A DNA stretch of 64,000 bases from Guptibacillus spartinae (GTDB lineage: Bacteria > Bacillota > Bacilli > Bacillales > Guptibacillaceae): assembly GCF_028610625.1 (NCBI RefSeq), contig NZ_JAQQWU010000014.1, positions 1 to 64,000 on the forward strand. The letters are read 5' to 3'. Positions 35,433-44,839 of this stretch are shown one piece after another. The number at the start of each line of letters is the position of its first letter. Position 1 is the first letter of the stretch. The position numbers and the translations under genes are program-made. The notes below the pieces were generated by a model, which had not been told where the DNA came from, made no database searches, and saw only the letters and a program-made list of their open reading frames with translations.

Positions 35433-36959
35433 ATGACGACCGAACTGAAGCAAGTAGAAGAACAATTTTTAACATATGTTAAAAAAATGATGAGCTTTAA
35501 TGAAGCCATTGGCGTTATGTATTGGGACCTACGTACTGGCGCACCAAAAAAAGGCGCTGAACAGCGTTCTGAAGTTATTGGCATGATGTCTTCCGAAGTT
35601 TTTGAAATGTCGGTTTCCTCTGAAATGAAGGGATATCTCGATCAACTTACAAAAGAAGATATCCAAGAAAGTTTAAACGAAATCACGCGTAAAACAGTTG
35701 AAGAATGTCGCAAAGATTATGAGCGTAATATTAAAATTCCAGCAGAAGAATATTCGGAATACGTGGTTTTAAGTTCGAAAGCAGAAACAATTTGGGAGGA
35801 AGCGAAAGAAAAAGCTGACTTTGAGTTGTTTCGACCGTATCTTGAAAAATTAGTGGCATTCAATCAAAAATTTGTCGAATATTGGGGTTATAATGAAAAT
35901 AAATATGATACACTCCTTGATATGTATGAGCCCGGGGTAACGGTTAAAGTCATTGATCGCGTCTTTAACCAACTTAGAGAGCATATTGTCCCTCTCGTGC
36001 AACACGTTGTTCAAGCAAGTGATCAGCCGAAAACCGACTTTTTGTTCGAACATTTTCCAGAAGATAAGCAACAAGCATTTAGTATGGATATATTGAAAAA
36101 AATGGGTTATGATTTCGAGGCAGGTCGCCTTGATAAAACGGTTCATCCATTCGCAACAGGGTTGAACCCAGGTGATGTTCGTGTCACAACTAAGTATGAC
36201 GAAAAGGACTTCCGCACAGCCGTGTTCGGTACAATTCACGAAGGCGGACATGCGCTTTACGAACAAAACTTATCACCGAAATTAATTGGGACGCCTTTAT
36301 GTACCGGTACGTCAATGGGCATTCATGAATCCCAGTCACTTTTCTGGGAAAACTTTGTTGGCCGCCATTATTCATTTTGGGAAAATAATTACGAAAAGCT
36401 TAAAAGCTATTCAACCGGCCAGTTTGATGATGTCTCGATAGAAGATTACTACCGTGCCATTAACGTTGCTGGACCTTCTCTCATTCGCATTGAAGCAGAC
36501 GAAATGACGTATGCGCTTCATATTATGGTCCGTTATGAAATTGAAAAAGGGTTAATAAATGGCGAAATTGAAGTGAAAGACTTGCCAACCATCTGGAATG
36601 AGAAGATGGAAGAGTATTTAGGAATTACGCCAGACAACGATGCAGTTGGCGTTCTTCAGGATGTTCACTGGTCAGGCGGCTCATTTGGTTACTTCCCATC
36701 CTATGCGCTTGGCTACATTTATGCAGCACAATTGAAGAATGCTATGCTGAAAGATCTGCCTCAGTTTGATCAACTTTTAGAAAAAGGTGATTTAATACCT
36801 ATTAAAGAGTGGCTGACAGAAAACATTCATCAGTATGGTAAACTTAAAGATCCAATTGAAATTATTAAGGATATAACCGGAGAGGGCTTGAATGCTGAAT
36901 ATTTAATTCAATACCTTGAAGAGAAGTATTCAAGCGTTTACCGTTTACAAAGTAAATAA
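35433..36959 (+). CDS. ypwA: Metallocarboxypeptidase, M32 family (YpwA)
   Basis: A 508-residue, all-helical zinc carboxypeptidase of the Taq carboxypeptidase family, trimming C-terminal residues from peptides in the cytoplasm. The zinc motif HEGGH is His269 to His273 (GTIHEGGHALYEQ), with the third ligand Glu in the following GIHESQSLFWEN. The DPIEI and HQYG near the C-terminus are also conserved. ATG 35433 follows AAGGGG by 9 bases; GTG 35427 is the alternative. Its position after ypsC matches B. subtilis. Confidence 0.92.
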   Translation: MTTELKQVEEQFLTYVKKMMSFNEAIGVMYWDLRTGAPKKGAEQRSEVIGMMSSEVFEMSVSSEMKGYLDQLTKEDIQESLNEITRKTVEECRKDYERNIKIPAEEYSEYVVLSSKAETIWEEAKEKADFELFRPYLEKLVAFNQKFVEYWGYNENKYDTLLDMYEPGVTVKVIDRVFNQLREHIVPLVQHVVQASDQPKTDFLFEHFPEDKQQAFSMDILKKMGYDFEAGRLDKTVHPFATGLNPGDVRVTTKYDEKDFRTAVFGTIHEGGHALYEQNLSPKLIGTPLCTGTSMGIHESQSLFWENFVGRHYSFWENNYEKLKSYSTGQFDDVSIEDYYRAINVAGPSLIRIEADEMTYALHIMVRYEIEKGLINGEIEVKDLPTIWNEKMEEYLGITPDNDAVGVLQDVHWSGGSFGYFPSYALGYIYAAQLKNAMLKDLPQFDQLLEKGDLIPIKEWLTENIHQYGKLKDPIEIIKDITGEGLNAEYLIQYLEEKYSSVYRLQSK

Positions 36960-36962
36960 TTC

Positions 36963-36989
36963 AAAAATCCTGCCCATGGCAGGATTTTT
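36963..36989. terminator. Bidirectional terminator after ypwA
   Basis: AAAAATCCTGCC (36963-36974) pairs with GGCAGGATTTTT (36978-36989). It serves ypwA and the converging 147-residue gene. Confidence 0.85.
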
Positions 36990-36993
36990 ATTT

Positions 36994-37440
36994 TTAGTCT
37001 GTAGATAACGTATCATATTCATTTTCATTAATACCCACAAATCCATTAAGAATAATGGCAGCAAATAGAGGGGTTCGTTCCTTTAAATCTTCAACTGAAT
37101 AGAGTCCAGAAAAGTACTGTACAATTAATCCATCGATCATCGCAACAAAGGCGCTAACTCCTTCACGGTAATGTAACGGCCAATATTCTTTGTCCGGGTC
37201 GAGCGCAACAAAGCGATCTCTAAGATAAAGAAGCATTTCATCAAATGCTTTTTTGAAAGTTTCTGGGTCTTGTCCTTGGGCCTGTTTACCCATTTCTTCA
37301 GTCAGTTTAGGTAGATTTTCCTCATTATAATCCATCGATCCATAAATGAAATTCTCTACGAATTCAGGTACACTTTCTCCTTCACATTCATCCGTAAATG
37401 TTTCATATTCACGTGTCAATTGGTATAAGTTTTGATTCAT
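36994..37440 (-). CDS. Hypothetical helical protein, TetR effector-domain-like
   Basis: A 148-residue acidic helical protein. The second half (GVSAFVAMIDGLIVQYFSG, then an acidic turn and AAIILNGFV) resembles the ligand-binding half of TetR regulators, but there is no helix-turn-helix at the N-terminus. ATG 37440 follows AAAGGAAG. It is divergent from the first acyl-CoA ligase of the catabolic island and shares the promoter region that contains the first ACYAACCGGTTAGT-type operator. The TetR likeness is tentative; it may be an unrelated family. Confidence 0.55.
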   Translation of the reverse strand: MNQNLYQLTREYETFTDECEGESVPEFVENFIYGSMDYNEENLPKLTEEMGKQAQGQDPETFKKAFDEMLLYLRDRFVALDPDKEYWPLHYREGVSAFVAMIDGLIVQYFSGLYSVEDLKERTPLFAAIILNGFVGINENEYDTLSTD

Positions 37441-37511
37441 GTTGATCTTCCTTTCTAATATGAATAAAAAATATATTCCCAATTTATATGAGGTAAAACA
37501 TGAAATTTTTA

Positions 37512-37571
37512 TTGAACTAGGAGAATCAAAAATTGTATGATAGAAGAGAAACATACTAAACGGTTAGTATG
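37512..37571 (+). promoter_or_regulatory. Promoter and palindromic operator of the first acyl-CoA ligase operon
   Basis: TTGAAC (37512-37517), an 18-base spacer and TATGAT (37536-37541). Just downstream is CATACTAAACGGTTAGTATG (37552-37571), 8-base arms around ACGG, whose core ACTAAACGGTTAGT recurs at two other promoters of the island. A TetR-type repressor bound here would block transcription. Confidence 0.6.
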
Positions 37572-37584
37572 AAAGGGTGATAAA

Positions 37585-39216
37585 GTGGAAAAGCTAACAT
37601 CATTTTGGCCAGATGGAGTTCCTTCTACATTAACTTATCGATATGGAAAAAGACCCCTCCATGAGTATCTTTCCATTCACGCGGATCAAAAACCAAGCGA
37701 AGTTGCCATTGATTACTATGGCTATCAATTAACCTGGGAGAAATGGAATCAACATTCAAATCAGCTTGCAAACTATTTAGAACGGATTGGTGTCAGACAA
37801 GGGGATCATATTGCCTTGTTTATGCAGAATTGTCCACAATATCTTATTGCTCACTATGCTATTCAAAAGATTGGAGCAGTTGTTGTTCCGTTAAATCCTA
37901 TGTATAAAACTTCTGAACTTACTTACTCAATTAAAGAAGCAAACATAAAAGGAATCATATGTGGGATCGAACTTCTACCGATGTTAGAAAAAATTGAGGA
38001 AGCTCTTTCCTTTATCGTAACGGTTTCTTATCCATCATTTCTTTCCCCAAAGCAGTCCAAAAGCGTGCCATCTGAATTAGAATCCACTAGTAAATCTTCA
38101 AGATTTACGACTTTAGAGTCTCTCTTTGTTACTGAAGAAGTTTCCTTTCAACCTGCCCCCGTCAAATTAGATGATGTGTGTTTAATGGTATTCACATCAG
38201 GAACAACCGGCAGACCTAAAGCAGCAATGCTCACTTATGAAAACGCTTTATTTAAAACTGCTGCTACGGTGACATGCAATCAAATTAAACAGGACGACAA
38301 ATTGTTAGCGATCGCTCCATTGTGTCATATTGCTGGAATGGTAATGGGCGTTAATTTACCTGTATACAGCGGTAATGAAACGGTGCTGCTCAGTCGGTTT
38401 AATGCAGAAACGGTCGTATCAGCAATTGAGAATCATCGGATTACAATGTGGTATAGTATCGCCCCGATGAATGGAGCAATCTTGCAAATGCCTGATCTCA
38501 TCGATCGAGATTTATCTTCGCTTCGACTTAATCTAGCAACAAGTTTTGGTGTGCAAGTAACTCAAGATCTAGCTGAGCAATGGAGAGATGCAACGAATGG
38601 ATGCCTACTATACGAAGCGTCTTATGGTTTAAGTGAGACACATACATGTGACACATTTATGCCTATCGAAAATATTAAATACGGAAGCTGCGGCATTCCA
38701 ATTCATGAAACGAAAATAAAAATTATTGATGTGAAGAGTGGAGAAGAAGAAGGTCCACTTGGCGAAGGAGAAATTATTATTAAAAGTCCAGGGGTTTTTA
38801 AGGGATATTATAATCGACCTGAAGAAACTGCTGCAACTCTTAATAATGGATGGGTTTATACAGGAGATATCGGCTATCTTGATGAAGATGGATATTTATA
38901 TTTTCGAGGTCGTCTGAAAGAGATGATTAAAAGTTCTGGTTATAGCGTGTTTCCAGAGGATGTTGAAGCCTTAATGAATGAACATCCAGCTATTAAGCAA
39001 ACAGCGATTATAGGCATACCCGATCAACAAAAGGGTGAAATCATTAAAGCAGTGGTTGTTTTATACCCTAATCATTCAACCGTATCACCAGAAACATTAA
39101 TAGATTGGTGTAAAGATCATATGGCTGCTTATAAAGCACCAAAAATAATCGAAATTCGTGAAAGTCTACCTGCTACATCTTCGGGTAAAGTCTTAAGAAG
39201 GTTATTAAAGAAGTAA
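37585..39216 (+). CDS. AMP-forming acyl-CoA synthetase 1
   Basis: A 543-residue ANL-superfamily ligase that activates a carboxylic acid to its CoA thioester via an acyl-adenylate. The P-loop-like motif is MVFTSGTTGRPKAAM; YGLSETHT, GWVYTGDIGYLDEDGYLYF and the catalytic-lysine region ATSSGKVLRR complete the fold. It may prefer a medium-chain or branched/aromatic acid; the sequence alone does not decide. GTG 37585 follows AAAGGGTGATAAA. It leads the island and is followed within 14 bases by the carboxyltransferase gene. Confidence 0.88.
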   Translation: MEKLTSFWPDGVPSTLTYRYGKRPLHEYLSIHADQKPSEVAIDYYGYQLTWEKWNQHSNQLANYLERIGVRQGDHIALFMQNCPQYLIAHYAIQKIGAVVVPLNPMYKTSELTYSIKEANIKGIICGIELLPMLEKIEEALSFIVTVSYPSFLSPKQSKSVPSELESTSKSSRFTTLESLFVTEEVSFQPAPVKLDDVCLMVFTSGTTGRPKAAMLTYENALFKTAATVTCNQIKQDDKLLAIAPLCHIAGMVMGVNLPVYSGNETVLLSRFNAETVVSAIENHRITMWYSIAPMNGAILQMPDLIDRDLSSLRLNLATSFGVQVTQDLAEQWRDATNGCLLYEASYGLSETHTCDTFMPIENIKYGSCGIPIHETKIKIIDVKSGEEEGPLGEGEIIIKSPGVFKGYYNRPEETAATLNNGWVYTGDIGYLDEDGYLYFRGRLKEMIKSSGYSVFPEDVEALMNEHPAIKQTAIIGIPDQQKGEIIKAVVVLYPNHSTVSPETLIDWCKDHMAAYKAPKIIEIRESLPATSSGKVLRRLLKK

Positions 39217-39230
39217 AAAGGAGTGGAATG

Positions 39231-40769
39231 ATGGAATCATATGTAGAAGATTTGAAGAATCGTAGACTTCGTGCGGAACGAATGGGTGGTCAACACAAGA
39301 TTGATGCGCTTCATGCATTAGGAAAAAAGACCGCTCGTGAACGAATAGCGATTCTTGTTGATGAAGGATCTTTTCTTGAGTTTGGCAAATTAAACACCTC
39401 TGAGATTCCTGGACAAGAAGAAAAGAGTTCAGGTGATGGGGTTATTTGTGGGGTAGGGCGTGTAGATGGCCGTCCAGTCGTTGTGCAGGCAGGCGATAAA
39501 ACGGTGTTTGCCGGTACAGAGGGCGCCGTTCATATTCGAAAAACGAAAGCTGCACATGCTTATGCATTAAAAAGAGGTTTGCCTTTAGTTAATTTAAGTG
39601 AAGGAGGAGGGCTACGAATGCCAGATGGAATGGGGTCTGATGGCATTAGCGATAAGCTTTTTCCTCAAGAAATGTTAACCCATCATCGTGAAGTTCCAAT
39701 GGTAACGGCCATTCTTGGTGATAGCTTTGGAGGACCCACGTGGCTTGCAGTATCTTCTGATTTTGTAACCCAATTAAATGGAACGTGTATGGGAGTTGCT
39801 GGACCTAGAATGCTTGAAATGGCGACTGGTGAAAAAATAGAAGAAGAACAATTAGGCGGCGTTGAAGTCCATCATCACTATACAGGACAAATTGATCAAT
39901 CTTCTGAAACCGAAGAAGAATGCATTGCTCAAATAAAGAGATTCTTAAGCTTTCTTCCATCACATAGCGAAGAAGAACCGCCACTTTTTCTAAATGATGA
40001 TTCTGTAGAAAGAAGGGTTGATCAGTTGCTATCACTTGTTCCTGAAAAGCGAAATCGCGCTTACAATATGAAAAAAGTCATCGCTGCGTTAGTTGACGAT
40101 GGGAATTTTTTTGAGATAAAGCCAGAATTCGGCCCTGCACTTCTAACTGTTCTAGCAAGAATCGAAGGGAGATCAGTAGGGATTATTGCAAATCAACCGA
40201 TGAAATATGCTGGTGCGGCAGGTGTTCAAGAATGCGAGAAGGCTACAGATTTTATTTGCATGTGCGATTCGTTTCATATTCCCTTAATCTTTCTTCACGA
40301 TATTCCTGGTTTTCGAGTCAGCTCTGAAGCAGAAAAAGGAAAAATTCCAACAAAGATTATGATGTGGAATCAAGCTCTTGCACAATCAACAGTTCCTAAA
40401 GTATCAGTGGTAATAAGGAAAAGCGTGGGAGCGGCTTACGGAAATATGTGTGGTCCAACAATGGGAGCCGACTTTGTCGTTGCCTGGCCATCTGCTGAGA
40501 TTAATTTTACTGGCCCAGAAGTTGGGATCAATGTCGTCTATGGAAGAGAATTGATGCAATCTGAAAATCCAAAAGAGGATCGAGAGAAGCTCTTAGAAAA
40601 ATGGAGTTTTGATAGTTCACCTTATAAAGCAGCGGCAAAACATTTAATTGATGATGTAATTGAGCCGGGAGAAACGAGGAAGTTTCTTGCTAAAACGCTA
40701 GAACTGGCATGTTATAAAAAAGGTTCACTCAGTGAAAGAAAGCTAGCAAATTGGCCAACTGGTTTTTAA
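39231..40769 (+). CDS. Acyl-CoA carboxylase carboxyltransferase (beta) subunit
   Basis: A 512-residue biotin-dependent carboxyltransferase of the propionyl-CoA carboxylase beta/methylmalonyl-CoA decarboxylase alpha family. The crotonase-like halves are seen as GGGLRMPDGMG..., IANQPMKYAGAAGVQECEKATDFICMCDSF and LHDIPGFRVSSEAEKGKIPTKI plus VGAAYGNMCGPTMGADFVVAWPSA. ATG 39231 follows AAGGAG; ATG 39228 is possible. No biotin carboxylase or biotin carrier gene lies in this window, so its partner must be elsewhere. It forms an operon with acyl-CoA synthetase 1. Confidence 0.87.
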   Translation: MESYVEDLKNRRLRAERMGGQHKIDALHALGKKTARERIAILVDEGSFLEFGKLNTSEIPGQEEKSSGDGVICGVGRVDGRPVVVQAGDKTVFAGTEGAVHIRKTKAAHAYALKRGLPLVNLSEGGGLRMPDGMGSDGISDKLFPQEMLTHHREVPMVTAILGDSFGGPTWLAVSSDFVTQLNGTCMGVAGPRMLEMATGEKIEEEQLGGVEVHHHYTGQIDQSSETEEECIAQIKRFLSFLPSHSEEEPPLFLNDDSVERRVDQLLSLVPEKRNRAYNMKKVIAALVDDGNFFEIKPEFGPALLTVLARIEGRSVGIIANQPMKYAGAAGVQECEKATDFICMCDSFHIPLIFLHDIPGFRVSSEAEKGKIPTKIMMWNQALAQSTVPKVSVVIRKSVGAAYGNMCGPTMGADFVVAWPSAEINFTGPEVGINVVYGRELMQSENPKEDREKLLEKWSFDSSPYKAAAKHLIDDVIEPGETRKFLAKTLELACYKKGSLSERKLANWPTGF

Positions 40770-40785
40770 TTTTTGTTAAAATGTA

Positions 40786-40842
40786 TTGAATATTAAGAAT
40801 AATAAATTTATACTGGTTGTAAGAACATACCAACCGGTTAGT
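40786..40842 (+). promoter_or_regulatory. Promoter and operator of the second island operon
   Basis: TTGAAT (40786-40791), 16 bases, TTATAC (40808-40813), then ACCAACCGGTTAGT (40829-40842), a copy of the island palindrome with one arm mismatch. The ribosome binding site AAGGAG follows 15 bases later. Confidence 0.55.
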
Positions 40843-40872
40843 TAGATATCGGTTAAAAGGAGCGAACAATAG

Positions 40873-42081
40873 ATGAATTTCGATTATTCCGAGCGTTGCC
40901 AATCCTACCTTGAAAAATTAACGACATTTATGGATGAATATGTATACCCAAATGAAAAAGTGTATGAAGAACAGCTTTCAGAACAGCACAGTAGGTGGTC
41001 AAGCATTCCTCCAATTATGGAAGAATTGAAACAGAAAGCAAAAGATGCTGGATTATGGAATCTTTTTCTTCCCGAAAGTGACTATGGCGCTGGATTAACA
41101 AATGCTGAGTATGCACCTCTTTGCGAAGTAATGGGACGATCTATGATTGGACCTGAAGTATTTAACTGTGCTGCCCCTGATACTGGAAATATGGAAGTAT
41201 TAGTACGTTACGGGACAGACGAACAAAAGAAACAGTGGCTAGAGCCCCTCCTTTCTGGAGACATACGCTCTTGTTTCTCAATGACAGAACCGGATGTTGC
41301 TTCTTCTGATGCTACAAACATTCAAGCCCGCATTGAACGTGATGGGGATGAATACGTCATCAATGGAACGAAATGGTGGTCTTCTGGCGCAGGAGATCCA
41401 AGATGTAAAATCGCAATTGTCATGGGTAAGAATGATCCAAATGCAGCAAAACACGAACAGCAGTCCATGATTCTCGTTCCACTTGATACGAAAGGTGTTA
41501 CGATCAAGCGTGTGCTTCCTGTTTTTGGTTATGATCACGCACCGCATGGACATGCAGAAATCGAGTACAAAGATGTCAGAGTGCCAGCTTCGAATATGCT
41601 TTGGGAAGAAGGAAAAGGCTTTGCAATTGCTCAAGGAAGGCTTGGACCTGGACGAATTCACCACTGCATGAGGTTAATCGGCACGGCAGAACGAGCGCTT
41701 GAAGACTTATGTAAGCGCGTACAAAGTCGCGAAGCTTTTGGTAAGAAAATTTCGGAGCAAGGCGTCGTTCGCGAGTGGATTGCCGATTCTCGTATTGAGA
41801 TTGAACAGGCGAGATTACTTACACTAAAAGCAGCACACATGATGGATACGGTTGGTAATAAAGAAGCTAAAGCAGAAATTGCCATGATTAAAGTAGTAGC
41901 CCCAAATATGGCTCTCCGCGTGATTGACCGAGCCATTCAAGCATTTGGAGGTGCGGGTGTAAGCGATGATTATACGTTAGCAGCTCACTGGGCTAACGCT
42001 AGAACGCTTCGACTAGCTGACGGTCCTGACGAAGTCCATCGCAGTGCAGTCGCGAGACAGGAATTGAAGAAATATCGTTGA
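40873..42081 (+). CDS. Acyl-CoA dehydrogenase of the ACAD10/ACAD11 type
   Basis: A 402-residue FAD enzyme. It matches the C-terminal domain of animal ACAD10/ACAD11: [55 protein letters not shown] and [12 protein letters not shown]. In ordinary acyl-CoA dehydrogenases the last motif has the catalytic Glu (YEGTNE); here Asp383 holds that place, as in ACAD10/11. Those enzymes take 4-phosphoacyl-CoA to an enoyl-CoA; the same reaction is inferred here because a matching kinase is encoded at 49315. ATG 40873 follows AAGGAGCGAACAATAG. Confidence 0.88.
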   Translation: MNFDYSERCQSYLEKLTTFMDEYVYPNEKVYEEQLSEQHSRWSSIPPIMEELKQKAKDAGLWNLFLPESDYGAGLTNAEYAPLCEVMGRSMIGPEVFNCAAPDTGNMEVLVRYGTDEQKKQWLEPLLSGDIRSCFSMTEPDVASSDATNIQARIERDGDEYVINGTKWWSSGAGDPRCKIAIVMGKNDPNAAKHEQQSMILVPLDTKGVTIKRVLPVFGYDHAPHGHAEIEYKDVRVPASNMLWEEGKGFAIAQGRLGPGRIHHCMRLIGTAERALEDLCKRVQSREAFGKKISEQGVVREWIADSRIEIEQARLLTLKAAHMMDTVGNKEAKAEIAMIKVVAPNMALRVIDRAIQAFGGAGVSDDYTLAAHWANARTLRLADGPDEVHRSAVARQELKKYR

Positions 42082-42096
42082 TAAGGGGGATAAGAT

Positions 42097-42870
42097 ATGA
42101 ACGTGATGCAATTATTTGACTTAACAGGAAAGACAGCCATTGTAACAGGAGGAGGAAGAGGGCTTGGCAAGCAAATCGCTGAAGGATTTGCAGAGGCAGG
42201 TGCAAACGTCGTGATTTGCTCAAGGAAACGAGAAGCTTGTGAAGCTGTTAGCGAGGAGCTAAAAGCAGCTGGAGTAAAATCACTAGCGTTTGAATGTGAT
42301 GTAACAAACCAAGAACAGGTTCAGGATGTCGTTGATGCGACCATAAAAGAATTTGGTCGTATTGATATTCTCGTTAATAATAGCGGCGCTTCATGGGGGG
42401 CACCTGTAGTAGAAATGCCACTTCAAGCCTGGCACAAAGTAATGGAGGTTAACGTTACTGGTACTTTCTTATTTGCACAGGCAGTTGGGAAAGAAATGAT
42501 TAAACAAAAAAGTGGAAAGATCATTAACATCGCTTCTGTTGCAGGCCTTGGAGGTGCTGACCCTCGCTATATGGATGCAATCGGTTATAACACGAGTAAA
42601 GGTGCAGTGATTACCTTTACGAAAGACCTTGCTGTAAAGTGGGGGAGCTACAATATTAATGTTAATGCAATAGCACCAGGCTTTTTCCCTACAAAAATGT
42701 CAAAAGGGTTAATTGAAGCCGGTGGTGAGAGGATGCTAGAAACAACGCCGCTCAATCGGTTTGGGACAGACGATGACCTTAAAGGGGCAGCGCTATTTCT
42801 TGCATCGAATGCTTCGAATTATGTAACAGGAGATATCTTAATTGTTGATGGTGGACAACATGCAATGTAG
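42097..42870 (+). CDS. SDR family oxidoreductase 1
   Basis: A 257-residue classical short-chain dehydrogenase. NAD(P) binding is in VTGGGRGLGKQIA; NNSG is the central NNAG variant; Ser-Tyr-Lys are in IASVAG and IGYNTSKGAV (YxxxK). The Gly-rich start and the Cys-Ser-Arg-Lys after the second strand (VVICSRKRE) suggest NADP(H). It probably interconverts an oxo and a hydroxy acyl-CoA or gluconate-like substrate. ATG 42097 follows AAGGGGGATAAGAT; only 15 bases separate it from the dehydrogenase gene. Confidence 0.85.
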   Translation: MNVMQLFDLTGKTAIVTGGGRGLGKQIAEGFAEAGANVVICSRKREACEAVSEELKAAGVKSLAFECDVTNQEQVQDVVDATIKEFGRIDILVNNSGASWGAPVVEMPLQAWHKVMEVNVTGTFLFAQAVGKEMIKQKSGKIINIASVAGLGGADPRYMDAIGYNTSKGAVITFTKDLAVKWGSYNINVNAIAPGFFPTKMSKGLIEAGGERMLETTPLNRFGTDDDLKGAALFLASNASNYVTGDILIVDGGQHAM

Positions 42871-42887
42871 TGAAGGGGGTAATCTAA

Positions 42888-44057
42888 ATGAATCGTGAAG
42901 CAGTTATTGTCTCTAGTGTACGAACACCGATTGGAAGACAAGGAGGTGCGTTTGCAACTATTCCAGCACATGAGCTGGGTGCAATCGCGCTTAAGGAAGC
43001 AGTAGCACGTATCAATTTAGATGTTGAATCAATCGATGACGTGATCTTCGGAAACGTAATTGGCGGAGGAGGAAATATTGCGAGGCTAACCGCACTGCAG
43101 GCCGGTCTTCCTCTATCAATTCCAGGTCTAACGATTGATCGTCAGTGTGGATCGGGATTAAATGCGATAAATCTTGCTGCACAAGCCATTAAATCGGGAG
43201 ATGGCGACGTTTATGTTGTAGGCGGAGCAGAAAGCATGAGCCTGGCCCCATACTTAATGGAAAAACCGTCTAAGCCATATAGTACGATGCCTCCTCGTTT
43301 TATGAAGTCACGCCTTTCTCCTGACGAAATTGGCGATCCTCCAATGGGCATTACGGCGGAAAATTTAGCTGAGAAGTATGAGATTACGCGAGAAGAACAG
43401 GATGTTTTTGCTCAAAGAAGTCAAGAGCGAATGGGCAAAGCCATGGCTGAAGGTTATTTTGACTCTCAAATTGCGCCTGTTCACGTACCTGTCCGAAAAG
43501 GAGATCCGATTACAGTAACAAAGGATGAACATCCAAGACCTGAAACAACGATCGAACGCCTTGCTTCATTACCTCCCGTATTTAAAAAAGGAGGAAGTGT
43601 TACAGCGGGGTCTAGCTCTGGCTTAAATGACGCTGCATCCGCTTTAATTGTAATGTCGCGCGAAAAAGCTGAAAGCATTGGGTTAAAACCACTTGCAGTT
43701 GTGAGAGGGTATGCGGTTAGCGGTGTTGATCCGAATATAATGGGAATCGGACCAGTTCCAGCTACGCAAAAATTGATGAAACAAACAGGATTATCTCTTG
43801 ACGAAATGGATCTAATTGAAATAAATGAAGCGTTTGCCGCTCAGGTACTTGCTTGTGATCGAGAATTGAAAATGAATGAAAATATTGTGAATGTTAACGG
43901 TGGAGCGATTGCTCATGGTCATCCATTAGGGGCAACGGGAGCTATTTTAGCAACAAAAGCGATTTATGAGCTTGATCGTCGAGAAGGAAGATATGCGCTG
44001 ATCACTGCTTGTATTGGTGGGGGTCAAGGAATTGCAACTGTTTTAGAACGCGAATAA
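42888..44057 (+). CDS. Acetyl-CoA acetyltransferase (thiolase)
   Basis: A 389-residue thiolase that cleaves a 3-oxoacyl-CoA with CoA to acetyl-CoA and a shorter acyl-CoA. The nucleophile is Cys87 in DRQCGSGLNAI; the His of GGAIAHGHPLGATGA and the second Cys in TACIGGGQG complete the active site. The length is that of degradative/biosynthetic thiolase II. ATG 42888 follows AAGGGGGTAATCTAA. It is the terminal step of the beta-oxidation route encoded around it. Confidence 0.93.
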   Translation: MNREAVIVSSVRTPIGRQGGAFATIPAHELGAIALKEAVARINLDVESIDDVIFGNVIGGGGNIARLTALQAGLPLSIPGLTIDRQCGSGLNAINLAAQAIKSGDGDVYVVGGAESMSLAPYLMEKPSKPYSTMPPRFMKSRLSPDEIGDPPMGITAENLAEKYEITREEQDVFAQRSQERMGKAMAEGYFDSQIAPVHVPVRKGDPITVTKDEHPRPETTIERLASLPPVFKKGGSVTAGSSSGLNDAASALIVMSREKAESIGLKPLAVVRGYAVSGVDPNIMGIGPVPATQKLMKQTGLSLDEMDLIEINEAFAAQVLACDRELKMNENIVNVNGGAIAHGHPLGATGAILATKAIYELDRREGRYALITACIGGGQGIATVLERE

Positions 44058-44068
44058 GGAGGGATGAA

Positions 44069-44821
44069 ATGAGGCTACAGGATAAGATCGCAATTGTAAC
44101 TGGAGGCGGTGGAGGTATCGGGCGAGCAACTGCAATTCGCTTTGCCGATGAAGGGGCAAAGGTAGTCGTCTCTGATATTCACGCGGAATCTGGAGAAGAA
44201 ACGGTCGAACAAGTTCGAAAAATGGGAGGAGATGCCATTTTTTTAAAAACGGACACGGCAAATGAAGGAGAAATGAAAGCGCTTGTAGAAGAGTGTGAAC
44301 AGCACTATGGTGGCCTCGACATTCTTTTTAATAATGCAGGTGTTAGTAATGAAGAAGTGAAATTAGCTGATATGTCGGTGGATGAATGGGACCGTGTTTT
44401 GTCGATTAATTTGAGAGGTGTATTTCTAGGAATGAAATTCAGCATTCCATTAATGGAAAAAAGTAATGGTGGGGCAATTGTTAACACGTCAAGCCTTTTA
44501 GGATTCAAAGGAAAAAAATATATGGCTCCTTATAACGCTTCTAAAGGCGGAGTAATTACGTTAACTAAAAATGCAGCACTTGAATACGGAAGTAAAAATA
44601 TTAGAGTGAATGCTGTGTGCCCTGGTGTAATTGATACGAACATCGTCACACCATGGAAAGAAGATGAACGTAAATGGCCCATTATATCAAAAGCCAATGC
44701 GCTTAAACGGATCGGACAACCAGAGGAAATTGCAAACGCCGTGCTATTCCTAGTCTCGGATGAAGCTTCCTATGTTACAGGAACTAGTCTTCTTGTTGAC
44801 GGAGGCGGATTAACGTTTTAA
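44069..44821 (+). CDS. SDR family oxidoreductase 2
   Basis: A 250-residue SDR. The N-terminal glycine motif is VTGGGGGIGRATA, with Asp after strand 2 (VVVSDIH), which favours NAD(H). NNAG and the catalytic YNASK (APYNASKGGV) are present, as is the C-terminal VTGTSLLVDGG. I start at ATG 44069, after AAGGAGGG; the previous gene stops 12 bases earlier. It probably oxidises a hydroxyacyl-CoA or related alcohol. Confidence 0.87.
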   Translation: MRLQDKIAIVTGGGGGIGRATAIRFADEGAKVVVSDIHAESGEETVEQVRKMGGDAIFLKTDTANEGEMKALVEECEQHYGGLDILFNNAGVSNEEVKLADMSVDEWDRVLSINLRGVFLGMKFSIPLMEKSNGGAIVNTSSLLGFKGKKYMAPYNASKGGVITLTKNAALEYGSKNIRVNAVCPGVIDTNIVTPWKEDERKWPIISKANALKRIGQPEEIANAVLFLVSDEASYVTGTSLLVDGGGLTF

Positions 44822-44839
44822 TTACTCGGAGGTGTAAGG

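Noticed and set aside
44009-44068. Upstream extension of SDR 2 into the end of the thiolase gene
   Set aside because: The extension is thiolase sequence in another frame; AAGGAGGG and ATG 44069 mark the real start.
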